In this document: positions 24,901 to 33,051 of the stretch, piece by piece
Position numbering within the stretch: position 1 is the stretch's first letter
Layout: each line of letters begins with the position of its first letter
From: Methanomassiliicoccaceae archaeon UBA421
GTDB lineage: Archaea > Thermoplasmatota > Thermoplasmata > Methanomassiliicoccales > Methanomethylophilaceae
NCBI GenBank assembly: GCA_002498365.1
Contig: DAHB01000005.1
Coordinates: forward strand, 343,393-407,392
Length of the DNA stretch: 64,000 bases
Reading direction: 5' to 3'
The notes under the pieces: model-generated
Told to the model about the DNA's origin: nothing
The model's database searches: none
Seen by the model: only the letters and a program-made list of their open reading frames with translations
Program-made: the position numbers and the translations under genes

Positions 24901-27483
24901 GGAGCAAACGACGGAGTGGACGTAGAGCCAGAAGGAAAGATATCTGTGACCGTAACGGACCAGTACGGCGCCCCGCAGACGGGCGTCCTGGTCGTGGCCC
25001 AGAGCCTGCTCGACGGAACGCTTTACGAGGCGGCCGCTGTAACGGACGAATACGGAAAGGCCGAGATTTCGGTCGTGCGCTCGATAACGGGGGTCGACTA
25101 CTCGGGACAGTATGTCGTGTACGCCAAGGACATGGTCGGCACGTCTTACAGCGCCAAGGTGAGCTCGACCTCCACGGTCAGCGCCAAGATCGTCGTCTAC
25201 GGAGCCGTGACAGACACCGGAATGACCGGAATAATCACGGTGACCGCGCCCGGCTACTCGTCTGTCAACGCATCCGCCGGGAAAGCAAACCTCCCGGACA
25301 CAGGCAATGCGGTCTTCACCCTCTTCGACGGCAGCAGCGTGAAGACCTATGACGCGGGAGTCTACGCGGACATAGGCTCCGCCGTCAGCTTCACCGCGAA
25401 GCTGTTATCCTCTTCCGGCGATGAGATCCCCGGAACGGTCACGTTCTTCGGTTCCAACGGCGTGACGATGGGTTACGCCGCGGACGAGGACGGCAACATC
25501 AGCGGAATGCTCCCGGCAGGCGACTATACCATGTACGCGGTCGGCACCGACGGTTCCTGTCTCATCAAAGCCGTCACCGTCACCGACGGAGCAGACCTGG
25601 GCGAGATAAGGACCCAGGACGCCAGGAAGCTGACCGTCACACTGACTTTCAGCTCCGGAACCGACGGCCAGAAAGGCGTGGCATTCAGAGAGGTCCAGGT
25701 AACGTTGGGAGACGGCCAGGTGATCTACGGGACGACGAATTCCGAAGGCAAGGCAACGATGTACATACCCGACGGAGTTACGGCGGACGTCCTGATAGAG
25801 GGATTCGACGACGCGGCGATGACATGTTCGGACCTTACGAAGTCGATCTCCGCAAGCACCGAGAGCGCCACGGCCTCCTTCAACATCGGTACCGTCACGG
25901 GCAGCACCGTGAAGACCCAGAGCATAACCGTTACAGAGGACACATGGCTGCTTTCTTCCGCTTCCTCGGAGACGGCCGATTACGAGATCGCCGCGGGAGC
26001 ATCTGCCGATGTGGAACCGGGCACGTACTACTGCATAGAGGAGAATGCGGGCGTCTACACCTACAGTAAGGTCAGCATATATGCCGGCCACACGGAGATG
26101 TACACGGTCGCGGACACGGAAGTAACGTCTATGTCGAAGGTCGAGGTATCCGCTCTGACAGGGGCCACCGTCACCGTGACGGAGGACCCGGACAACGAAG
26201 ACGCCGAATACTACAAGGTGAACCTGGACTCGGGATACTATCTGCTGGAATCCGGCAAGAAGTACCTGTTCAAGGCGGAGACCGATACTCAGGTGGCGTA
26301 CGCCTACTATGATGGGACCACCCTTGACACATCCTCGTGGGCCCTCTCGGACTCGGTGACCCTCAAGGGATACGTGGGAGTGTCCGGAAGCGGCACCGCG
26401 ACCATCACATACTCGTCTACGAAGACGATATTCACGACCGTCTCGGACGGGACCTATGAGATCGAGGTCCCCGCAGACATCGGAGCGGTAACAATCGCCT
26501 TCGACGTGACCATGACCATAGGCTCCAGCGACTACAGCTACTCGGGTACGGCAAGCGCGACCATCGACCCGTCCGGGACGAACACCGTCAACGCCGAACT
26601 GGTGGGAGACGGGCTCGTCGTGGCGGACCCCGACGCGGAGCTCACGATATCCGTGAACGCAGGCACCATCACGGCGGACGCGGACGGCAGTTTCTCCTTC
26701 ACCATCAACGTGACGCCCTCGGCCGATTCCACGGGCAGCAAGACCTATGCTGTCGTGTCTTCGGGCCCGTGGCAGCTCGACAGGTCGTACACCGTCACCG
26801 TGGACGGCTCGACGGCGACGACGGTCACGGTCTCGGGGTGGCTCGACCCGCTCAGGGTGGGCGACGGCAATCCGGAGATGAAGGTATCGCTTGCAGACCT
26901 TGAGGGGACCACGCAGGCAACGTGCCAGATCCCCAGCGGATATGTGGTCGACATACCCTCGTCCGACAATGTGACCATAATGGTGGCCACCGAGGAGGGT
27001 GCCAGCCCCGACGCGGTCAACGATTACGAGTACATGTACGCGGTGACGTTAAGGAACGAAGCCAACTATCTCATGTACGCGACGCTTACGGTCACAGGCG
27101 TCCCCGCCGGGTGGCTGTACACGGTTTCGGACAGCGACGGAAAGCTGATAGATCCGACGGCCGAGTTCCCCTTGGCGGGATATGCCGACACGACGATCTA
27201 CGTGAAGCTGATCAGCGCCGACGGCTCGTCCACCGAGGTACCCGGTATCCACATAGACGTGGAAGTTTCCCACGGCTTGTCGACCGTTGCCACGGAATCG
27301 TTCGATCTGACGAAGCAGGACGCGGTCCTCGGTTCGTCCGTGTCCGCATCCGGCGACAACGTGTATCAGACCGGAAGCACGGTCCAGAATGCGTTCTGGG
27401 TCCTGCTCGTGTTGAGCGTGATCCTGATCGTAATGATAATCTGGCTAGGATCCAAGAGGGGGGTGTTCAGACGCAGAAAGTAA
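21916..27483 (+). CDS. Giant STT3/AglB-like membrane protein with repeat-rich extracellular domain
   Basis: A 1855-residue protein. Residues 33-495 hold about a dozen hydrophobic segments with the topology of AglB/STT3 oligosaccharyltransferases (first outer loop SSEHQHTIES, then NYPYGGTSVQPPLVDF, in place of the usual D-x-D and P-G-x4-PP elements). A soluble region follows to about 840. Where WWDYG is expected there is only TWFLDSSSAADRG (W550, D553), so catalysis is doubtful. Residues 840-1250 contain carboxypeptidase-regulatory-like beta repeats (TGQITYNGGTPLPGAKVAVF, SGTVTGVKSQ). Ser/Thr-rich Ig-like repeats follow to 1825. The C-terminus is one membrane helix and GVFRRRK. It may be a cell-surface glycoprotein anchored by a repurposed STT3 core, or a self-modifying transferase. 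Confidence 0.75.
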   Translation: MRKFGKEKSSQEAEKRALAAKEGGEGSWIKRHWLLLTLLLTVALAVAVRTVFSFGISAGSNFALSGAGSSEHQHTIESILTGAFGLSDPSLNYPYGGTSVQPPLVDFLLAFFAEIAVLLGASVPTAAAGALAFSGPVAAGIACILVYMLGKEMFDRTVGLVSALLFATLPLPIVMSVFSNGNELSIVLLFFVAAALLIFKAMNALDGRTDGMKGAFTRDVLKYTVPAGLLIAAVALSWNGFRMAFVMLVFLMVAQAVFARIRGRDFGAVFASYLTIIAIGLAVSVPYYVAAGLFFAVFTGPVMVVAISAVCVGILYMMRSRPKLQSFLVPIIVAAAALAALYLAAPRLFEDAVSGNQIYETSLIAAILLPQHVSISYMATFYGWATVWMPFVIFTYMLYRFGKKGRSEAYLMSMLWIIGVFVLSWLSFESAIMAGAMYSIAASVVIVKLIRAVDMRTYLSTIRGGGFKASLKKLLKPEPFISLVCVLLLVVAPNALLAADASTSTNQEEGLSADYLGGMGYSINTEESNPMNMIWDTYSGISKDGALVTWFLDSSSAADRGGFVSVTSDSGQGASAASNIILANGSEGAYAAMALRLIIADGTERYSDQINAAGLSDLASIINDPAACRDTVLKNPDLYPGVSGSLSEENAVYMRASLYIAETLTETEVIAFYNGICSERGDGGIAYVALNAGMIPLYYGDGSSISTLAYLNDYSSDTYGAATKYFSYGYSGVTYTDAMYESFLWKALFGVTGESAGVTQSIAYELVYSDGTVTAQPGLGLSGFEVEYWQVKYNPDGDASLTDGGWVYMDGYEAIELQKTNGGLINYFSSIVLLKVSDPADETAVTGQITYNGGTPLPGAKVAVFEEDENGTFVQRSTSFTDSDGNYSIMVPVSGNYEIRVYTGTDLTVGGTFIGTVADPSVATDITGSTISGTVTGVKSQVSVTAVGQYSGKTVTVASDASGNYTFTDMPSDKYTITANLGTYTLGTKSVTIYPGANDGVDVEPEGKISVTVTDQYGAPQTGVLVVAQSLLDGTLYEAAAVTDEYGKAEISVVRSITGVDYSGQYVVYAKDMVGTSYSAKVSSTSTVSAKIVVYGAVTDTGMTGIITVTAPGYSSVNASAGKANLPDTGNAVFTLFDGSSVKTYDAGVYADIGSAVSFTAKLLSSSGDEIPGTVTFFGSNGVTMGYAADEDGNISGMLPAGDYTMYAVGTDGSCLIKAVTVTDGADLGEIRTQDARKLTVTLTFSSGTDGQKGVAFREVQVTLGDGQVIYGTTNSEGKATMYIPDGVTADVLIEGFDDAAMTCSDLTKSISASTESATASFNIGTVTGSTVKTQSITVTEDTWLLSSASSETADYEIAAGASADVEPGTYYCIEENAGVYTYSKVSIYAGHTEMYTVADTEVTSMSKVEVSALTGATVTVTEDPDNEDAEYYKVNLDSGYYLLESGKKYLFKAETDTQVAYAYYDGTTLDTSSWALSDSVTLKGYVGVSGSGTATITYSSTKTIFTTVSDGTYEIEVPADIGAVTIAFDVTMTIGSSDYSYSGTASATIDPSGTNTVNAELVGDGLVVADPDAELTISVNAGTITADADGSFSFTINVTPSADSTGSKTYAVVSSGPWQLDRSYTVTVDGSTATTVTVSGWLDPLRVGDGNPEMKVSLADLEGTTQATCQIPSGYVVDIPSSDNVTIMVATEEGASPDAVNDYEYMYAVTLRNEANYLMYATLTVTGVPAGWLYTVSDSDGKLIDPTAEFPLAGYADTTIYVKLISADGSSTEVPGIHIDVEVSHGLSTVATESFDLTKQDAVLGSSVSASGDNVYQTGSTVQNAFWVLLVLSVILIVMIIWLGSKRGVFRRRK

Positions 27484-28274
27484 TCTCGATAATAGGGGCT
27501 GTATCGCTGCTGATGGTTGCGGGCATATGCCTTGCTACTGTAGACGAGGCGGACGCGGAGTACTTCAACGTGACCCCGGCGGACGGCTACACGGTGAAGA
27601 CCGGAGGCTCCGTCTCTTACGAGGCGCCCTTCTACTACGAAGGGAGCTACAGTTCGATGGCCGTGACCTTTACCGCATATCTCCTGAACTCGGACGGCGA
27701 TAAGATGTCGGGCGCGGTATCCCCGTCCACAGGCACGTACACGTCCAACGGAACGAAGACTATCGCCGTGACGGCCCCGTCCTCGGCGGGCGCATACAAG
27801 CTTGTGGTGGAATACAGCGGAACGGTCACCGTCGGCACCGAAGAGATCGATGTCAGCGGCTCCAGCTACGCATCCGTTAGGGTCGTGGTGCCGATAACCC
27901 TTAAGGCCGAGATAACCAACAACGGGAACGTCGCACTGAGCTCCCTTACGGTCAGTTTCGTAGTAGACGGCAAGGCCGTTCCGGACAGCCAGACTACGGT
28001 CACGGACATCGCCCCCGGAGAGACGGACACGGCGACCTTCGAGTGGGTGACGGACTCCCTGTCATCGGGCAAGCACACCTACACGGCGGTCAGCGAGACA
28101 TCGATGGTGAACATCACCGGGCTCGACCAGGAGAGCGTGTTCTACATCGGGCATGACGACTATCAGATCGCAACGGTGCTCGCGGCCCTGCTGTTCGTGA
28201 TCCTGCTGATAGTCCTGATATTCGTGATCAGGAAACCTGTGAAGAACTACGGAAAGCCGAAGGGAAGGCGTTAA
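27471..28274 (+). CDS. Secreted/membrane-anchored CARDB-like surface protein (probable ACG start)
   Basis: About 267 residues, overlapping the 3' end of the giant STT3-like gene. No ATG, GTG or TTG in this frame precedes ATG 27513. That start would cut a clear signal peptide (QKVISIIGAVSLLMVAGICLA, read from an ACG at 27471). A GGGGTG ribosome site ends 5 bases before that ACG. The body has two beta domains, the second CARDB-like (KAEITNNGNVALSSLTVSFVVDGK, IAPGETDTATFEW). A C-terminal membrane helix (ATVLAALLFVILLIVLIFVI) and basic tail follow. It probably works with the neighbour at the cell surface. If ACG is not used, the gene is 27513-28274. Confidence 0.7.
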   Translation, partial: TQKVISIIGAVSLLMVAGICLATVDEADAEYFNVTPADGYTVKTGGSVSYEAPFYYEGSYSSMAVTFTAYLLNSDGDKMSGAVSPSTGTYTSNGTKTIAVTAPSSAGAYKLVVEYSGTVTVGTEEIDVSGSSYASVRVVVPITLKAEITNNGNVALSSLTVSFVVDGKAVPDSQTTVTDIAPGETDTATFEWVTDSLSSGKHTYTAVSETSMVNITGLDQESVFYIGHDDYQIATVLAALLFVILLIVLIFVIRKPVKNYGKPKGRR

Positions 28275-28281
28275 ATCACTT

Positions 28282-28299
28282 AGCGGAGGAAACTCCGCT
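28282..28299. terminator. Bidirectional hairpin terminator
   Basis: AGCGGAG-GAAA-CTCCGCT is a perfect 7-base-pair stem with a GAAA loop, placed between the convergent surface-protein and translin genes. T-rich sequence follows on the plus strand. Confidence 0.6.
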
Positions 28300-28904
28300 C
28301 ATTTTCGTTTTTCTGACATCACGACAGCTATGGCTATGTCGGAACGGGTGCGTTCCATCACGCCTCTGGCAATGTCCTGTTTCCTTCTCATAGGGGCCAC
28401 CGCGTCCGGCACGTCGAACATTAGCAACCCGTCGGTGACCTCCTCCATCATCCTGTAGACGTTAATGGCCCGCTCTATGTCCCCGGACATCAGGCACTTG
28501 AGCGCGACCCTTCTGAGCTCTCCCACCGAATCCGCAAGACCCAGCGCCCAGGACGGCTCTGTTATTCCGAGTGCCGTGTGAGTAGGAACGGTCCCTTTCT
28601 CGAGCATGCTGCCCAGGATGGCGGCCTCTGCGTATTCCGACATGGCATCTGCCGCAGGGCCTGAATAGAGGACGGAGGGCTCTTCCGCAAGGCCCGAGAC
28701 CAACCTTCTGATCTCCTCTGCGATCTTGTCCGCGTCTTCGGAACAGTCTTCGCCCTCGTGTATGGAGTGGATTATCTTCTTGGACCTTCGGATTATGTCT
28801 CGGGACAATCGGATGGCGTATTCCCTGTGTTCCTCTGCACGGTTAAAGAACTCCGAAGCCGATTCAAGCCCCTCCGAAAGACCTTCCATGGGGCTGTATG
28901 CCAT
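28299..28904 (-). CDS. Translin-family RNA-binding protein
   Basis: A 201-residue, almost all-helical protein matching the archaeal translin family (AEEHREYAIRLSRDIIRRSKKIIHSIH near the start, and the family stretch LGLADSVGELRRVALKCLMSGDIERA). Eukaryotic translin/TRAX act on small RNAs and tRNA pieces, and archaeal members can form TRAX-like nucleases. It is the last gene of the hypB-purD-truA-translin operon, 9 bases after truA, which fits an RNA role. Confidence 0.88.
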   Translation of the reverse strand: MAYSPMEGLSEGLESASEFFNRAEEHREYAIRLSRDIIRRSKKIIHSIHEGEDCSEDADKIAEEIRRLVSGLAEEPSVLYSGPAADAMSEYAEAAILGSMLEKGTVPTHTALGITEPSWALGLADSVGELRRVALKCLMSGDIERAINVYRMMEEVTDGLLMFDVPDAVAPMRRKQDIARGVMERTRSDIAIAVVMSEKRK

Positions 28905-28913
28905 TCGTTCGGT

Positions 28914-29690
28914 TTAAAGGGAGTTGAAGAATGACTCTTTAAGTCTGCTGCGGAAAAGCTCTTCCTTGACCCTTGTATCGAACATCGCCGCGTCCGGTAC
29001 AGAGAAATCCAGGCCCTCGTAGACGACGTCCCTGAGGGTCAGAGCGTCCGCGCGTGCAACTCCGAAGCTTATATCGTCGCCGTTCAGGGCCCTCACAACA
29101 TCTTCCGTCTCGGCATCGCCTCTTCCGACCGATGCGATGGCCGACATCATGCGCCGGACCTGGTTCCAAAGGAAGAACCTGGCACTGCAGTCGAAAACGA
29201 GGGCCCCGCCATCCTTCCAGACGTCCGCGGATTCGACACGGCCTATGGTGGGCTTGTTGTCGTATTTGCAGAAACGGACGAAATCGTGTTCGCCGACAAA
29301 GACGGAGGCGCACCCGCGGGCGCGGTCCAGGTCTATGCCATCGGAAGGCATGACATAGCGGTACTTCCGTAAATTCGCATACCTGGGGTTGAAATCGTCG
29401 GGAACCGGGGCATAGGAACGGTAATACACTCCTCTGGACACCGCGTTGAGCGCCTTCAGCAAAACCTTGCAGTCCCTGAACTCCGTGCTGAAGACGGCTA
29501 CGTTTCCTAGGGCGTTGACTCCGCGGTCGGTCCTGCTGGCAAGTTTCAGGTCCAGCTCTTCGGCGGAGGAGTCGCATATGGTCTCCAGGTTGGACGATAT
29601 CTCGCCCTCGACGGTCCGCAGCCCCGGCTGGGTCTGGGACCCGGAGAAGCCCTCTCCCATATATGCGACCTTAACGGCAAGACGCGTCAT
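28914..29690 (-). CDS. truA: tRNA pseudouridine(38-40) synthase TruA
   Basis: A 258-residue enzyme converting U38-U40 in the anticodon arm to pseudouridine. The catalytic aspartate is D55 in ASRTDRGVNALG. Other family stretches are seen (AYMGEGFSGSQTQPG, GEHDFVRFCK, FLWNQVRRMMSAI). Start overlaps the purD stop by 4 bases. Confidence 0.95.
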   Translation of the reverse strand: MTRLAVKVAYMGEGFSGSQTQPGLRTVEGEISSNLETICDSSAEELDLKLASRTDRGVNALGNVAVFSTEFRDCKVLLKALNAVSRGVYYRSYAPVPDDFNPRYANLRKYRYVMPSDGIDLDRARGCASVFVGEHDFVRFCKYDNKPTIGRVESADVWKDGGALVFDCSARFFLWNQVRRMMSAIASVGRGDAETEDVVRALNGDDISFGVARADALTLRDVVYEGLDFSVPDAAMFDTRVKEELFRSRLKESFFNSL

Positions 29691-31009
29691 TTCCCGAGGA
29701 TCTCTCTCATGTGGTCGACCCTGCGCTGGATGAGGTCCCGGGTGCCGATGTCATGTCTGACGAAGATGGCGTCGCTCTCTACGAACGACAGGGCGGTCTC
29801 GCAGTTCCAATCGGCCCCTTCGAGGGAGTAGTCTATACCGACTACACCCACCGCCCTTGACGTGCCGGTCACCAGGATCCCGTCCTTCATGTCGACGTTG
29901 GAGTAGAAAGCCTCGGCGCCGCTCCTTTTCACACCTTCCATGTCCACGGATATCCTGTGTCCCGCTTCGGGCTTCGTCCCGTATCCGCGGGGGACGACAT
30001 ATTTGCACACAGTGGCCTTTTTGGCAAACCTAACCGCTCCCGAAAGCGTTCCTTTGGCCATGTCCCAGCAGATTTTTTCAAAGTTGTCCTCAAGGATCGG
30101 CAGGACGTTCATGGCCTCAGGGTCTCCGAACCTGGCGTTTATCTCGATTATCTTCGGGCCGCTCTTCGTGAGCATGAACTGACCGTACATCACCCCGCGG
30201 TATGGACATCCCTCCTCAGACATCGCGGAGACTATCTGCTTCATTATATCCAAGGCCTTTCTGCGGTCTTCGACTCCCACGAAGGGGAGAAGGTGGTCCG
30301 CATCCGAGTACGAGCCCATGCCGCCGGTGTTCGGTCCCACGTCGCCTTCGTAGGCTCTCTTGTGGTCCTGAACCAACGGCATCGGGGCCACGGTCTTGCC
30401 GTCGCAGAATGCCATCTGCGTGAATTCTTCTCCTACGGCCTTCTCTTCGATGATGACCCCGGCCCCTCCGATATTATTCTCGAATATCTCGTTGACATAG
30501 CCCATTATGTCCTTCATCGTGTGGATGTGCTCGCCTTGTACTTTGACGCCCTTGCCGCCGGTGAGCCCCACGGGCTTGACCACTATCTCATGGTCCACTT
30601 TCTTGAGGTATGTCTCCGTGTCCGCGGGGTTGTCGAAAGCCGCGTACTCAAGGTTGCCGTCCACCTTGTGCTTGCGGACCAGCTCCCTCATGAACGACTT
30701 GGAGGTCTCGATCCTGGCCGCCGCCCTCGTGGGCGAGGCGCAGGGCACACCCTCCTCCTCCAGCGCGTCGACGAGGCCCGCCTCCAGGGGCGCCTCCGGC
30801 CCCACGAACGCCAGTTCTATGATGTTCTCCTTCGCGAATCTGCAGATCTCCGCGATGTTCTTCTCGTCCGTAAGCAGGTACTTTTTGGCTTTTTCGATTA
30901 TGCCGGGATTAGAATTCTTCATAACGGCGTAAATGTCCGAACCTGCCCTGTGGAACGCGTCCACCGCGGCGCTCTCCCTGCCGCCGCCTCCTATCGTAAG
31001 CACTCTCAT
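29687..31009 (-). CDS. purD: Phosphoribosylamine-glycine ligase
   Basis: A 440-residue ATP-grasp enzyme of de novo purine synthesis that joins glycine to phosphoribosylamine. The N-terminal motif MRVLTIGGGGRESA, the ATP-grasp lid (VVKPVGLTGGKGVKV), and VGPNTGGMGSYSDADHLLPF and KIIEINARFGDPEAMNVLP are characteristic. It lies in an operon between hypB and truA with very short gaps. Confidence 0.96.
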   Translation of the reverse strand: MRVLTIGGGGRESAAVDAFHRAGSDIYAVMKNSNPGIIEKAKKYLLTDEKNIAEICRFAKENIIELAFVGPEAPLEAGLVDALEEEGVPCASPTRAAARIETSKSFMRELVRKHKVDGNLEYAAFDNPADTETYLKKVDHEIVVKPVGLTGGKGVKVQGEHIHTMKDIMGYVNEIFENNIGGAGVIIEEKAVGEEFTQMAFCDGKTVAPMPLVQDHKRAYEGDVGPNTGGMGSYSDADHLLPFVGVEDRRKALDIMKQIVSAMSEEGCPYRGVMYGQFMLTKSGPKIIEINARFGDPEAMNVLPILEDNFEKICWDMAKGTLSGAVRFAKKATVCKYVVPRGYGTKPEAGHRISVDMEGVKRSGAEAFYSNVDMKDGILVTGTSRAVGVVGIDYSLEGADWNCETALSFVESDAIFVRHDIGTRDLIQRRVDHMREILGK

Positions 31010-31018
31010 CTCTGCACC

Positions 31019-31669
31019 TCAGAGCTTAAGGGCGGCGACGATCTCGTCCACTCCTTCGTCCTTCTTCGCGCTGCATGTGTACATGGACTTGAGGCCTCCG
31101 GTCAGCTTGCTGTAGTCCTCCATGATCACATCCGGGTCGACGTCCACGGCGTCGGCGATGTCCATCTTGTTCAGTATCGCCAGATCGGAGTGGAGGAAAA
31201 TGCTGTGATGCTTCCTGACCATGTCGTCTCCTTCCGTAGTGGATATGACCACCGCCCTGTAGTCGGTGCCCAGAGGGAAATCTGCGGGACATACGAGGTT
31301 GCCCACGTTCTCGATGAAGAGAACGTCGTATCTGCCAAGGTCCATCGTTCCAAGGGCCTTCGCGACGAGGTTCGCGTCCAGATGGCACTCGGAGCCGGTG
31401 TTGCAGTTGACGGCATCCATGCCGGACTTCTTCATCCTGGCGAAATCGTCGTCACCGGTCACGTCGCCCGCGATGGCGCATACCTTCAGCCCTTTTGCCC
31501 TCAGCTTCTCGGCGAGCTTGATGATCAGGGTCGTCTTCCCCGAACCTATGGACCCCATGAAATCTACGGACCTGATCCCGTGCTCCTTCAGGAGACGGTA
31601 GTTCTTATGGGCCAATTTGGCGTTCTCCTTGAGAACGTCGTATTCCATGCCCACCTGTACGAAGTGCAT
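31019..31669 (-). CDS. hypB: Hydrogenase nickel-insertion GTPase HypB
   Basis: A 216-residue GTPase of the SIMIBI class that helps load nickel into [NiFe] hydrogenases. The P-loop is FMGSIGSGKTTL; the metal-binding motif NTGSECHLDA and switch regions (IAGDVTGDDD, IENVGNLVCPADFPLG, NKMDIAD) are intact. ATG 31669 (MHFVQVGMEYDVL) is chosen because archaeal HypB proteins start this way. A longer frame would extend into the divergent promoter. No hypA is adjacent; hypE is at 45653-46699. Confidence 0.95.
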   Translation of the reverse strand: MHFVQVGMEYDVLKENAKLAHKNYRLLKEHGIRSVDFMGSIGSGKTTLIIKLAEKLRAKGLKVCAIAGDVTGDDDFARMKKSGMDAVNCNTGSECHLDANLVAKALGTMDLGRYDVLFIENVGNLVCPADFPLGTDYRAVVISTTEGDDMVRKHHSIFLHSDLAILNKMDIADAVDVDPDVIMEDYSKLTGGLKSMYTCSAKKDEGVDEIVAALKL

Positions 31670-31686
31670 GGAGAGGTCAACACCGT

Positions 31687-31713
31687 GGCCCGTAATAATG
31701 TTAACCACGGGCC
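31687..31713. promoter_or_regulatory. Inverted repeat between hypB and gatD
   Basis: GGCCCGT (31687-31693) and ACGGGCC (31707-31713) form a perfect 7-base inverted repeat with a 13-base AT-rich spacer, 18 bases upstream of the hypB ATG. The spacer TAATAATGTTAACC may hold the hypB TATA element, so the repeat could be an operator. Confidence 0.35.
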
Positions 31714-31758
31714 TCTCGCAAAAGTCATAAAGACGGAGCATGATGTGGGGCCGTTCAA

Positions 31759-33051
31759 ATGAGCTATTCAGAATCATTATCCAGACTCCTGGCATCTGCA
31801 GATGCGTCGGAGGGTTGCAAACTCACAGTCATCTCCAAAGGCCGCAAGTATGAGGGCACCATGATGCCCCACCACGACTTCAGCTCCCCCGACATACTCG
31901 TTCTGAAGCTGAAGAGCGGGTACAACATAGGCGTAAGGATGTACGGGGACTCCGAGGTCCGGGTGACCGAGCGGCCTTCCGACAGAAAGAAGGACGTCCC
32001 GCCCAGGGAGCCTAAGGATGGATTGAAGAAGCTGGTCCTGATCGGCACCGGAGGTACCATCGCATCATATGTCGACTACAGGACAGGGGCCGTCCAGCCC
32101 GCCTTATCCACGTCCGAGCTGGTGAATGCGGTTCCGGAGCTGAGGGGCGTAGCCAACATCGAGGCCAGAGTGCTCTTCTCGATATTCTCCGAGAACATGA
32201 ATGTGGAACACTGGCAGAAGCTGGCCGAGGCAGTATCCGAGGAGATAAACGCCGGTGCCGACGGGATAATCATACCCCACGGCACCGACACCATGGGATA
32301 CACCGCCGCGGCCCTGTCCTTCATGCTCGGAGAAGTACCCAAGCCCGTAGTGCTCGTGGGCGCCCAGAGGTCTTCCGACCGTCCGTCGTCCGATGCAACC
32401 GGCAACCTGATGGCAAGTGCCAGGTTCTGTGTCGAGGGCGGCAGGGCCGGAGTGTTCGTGGTCATGCACGACACTCATGGAGATGATTCTTTCGCCGTGC
32501 ACCTGGGGACCCGCGTGAGGAAGATGCACACCTCGAGGCGCGACGCCTTCCGCAGCATCAACGTTCCGCCGGTGGCCCGCATGGACGCCGGAGGAAAGAT
32601 AGAATTCTCCGGCCCGGGGAGGGCCGTTTCCAAAGGAAAGTCGGCCGTCAGGACGGGAATGGAGAAGAAATGCGTCCTTCTGCAGTCATATCCGGGGATG
32701 GACCCGGACATGTTCACCGACGTCCTGCTCGCCAGCAGGGGCGCCGTCATAGCGGGCTCCGGGCTGGGCCATGTGAACGAGAACATGATCCCCGCCATCA
32801 AGGAGGCGGTCGATTCAGGTACCATCGTGATCATAACGTCCCAGTGCCTGGGAGGGACGACGAATCTAAACGTATACAATACCGGGAGGGACATGCTCTC
32901 CGCCGGCGCGGTTCCCGTGGGCGATATGCTGCCCGAGACGGCATACGTGAAGCTGATGTGGGCCATCGCGAACTCTGCCGGCAGGGAAGAGGCCGTGGAG
33001 CTGATGAAGGCCCCGCTCGCCGGCGAGACGGGCGACAGGAGGGTGGCCTGA
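31759..33051 (+). CDS. gatD: Glutamyl-tRNA(Gln) amidotransferase subunit D
   Basis: A 430-residue asparaginase-like subunit that releases ammonia from glutamine or asparagine for GatE. An N-terminal beta domain (LTVISKGRKYEGTMMP) precedes the L-asparaginase core with catalytic threonines in IGTGGTIASYVD and HGTDTMGYTAAAL. The archaea-specific GatDE pair makes Gln-tRNA(Gln). Its stop overlaps the gatE ATG by one base. Confidence 0.97.
   Translation: MSYSESLSRLLASADASEGCKLTVISKGRKYEGTMMPHHDFSSPDILVLKLKSGYNIGVRMYGDSEVRVTERPSDRKKDVPPREPKDGLKKLVLIGTGGTIASYVDYRTGAVQPALSTSELVNAVPELRGVANIEARVLFSIFSENMNVEHWQKLAEAVSEEINAGADGIIIPHGTDTMGYTAAALSFMLGEVPKPVVLVGAQRSSDRPSSDATGNLMASARFCVEGGRAGVFVVMHDTHGDDSFAVHLGTRVRKMHTSRRDAFRSINVPPVARMDAGGKIEFSGPGRAVSKGKSAVRTGMEKKCVLLQSYPGMDPDMFTDVLLASRGAVIAGSGLGHVNENMIPAIKEAVDSGTIVIITSQCLGGTTNLNVYNTGRDMLSAGAVPVGDMLPETAYVKLMWAIANSAGREEAVELMKAPLAGETGDRRVA

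Noticed and set aside
24400..27300. Repeats in the giant STT3-like gene as a CRISPR or tandem DNA repeat
   Set aside because: Repetition is at the protein-domain level only; no regular identical DNA units are present. No CRISPR-like array was seen in the window.
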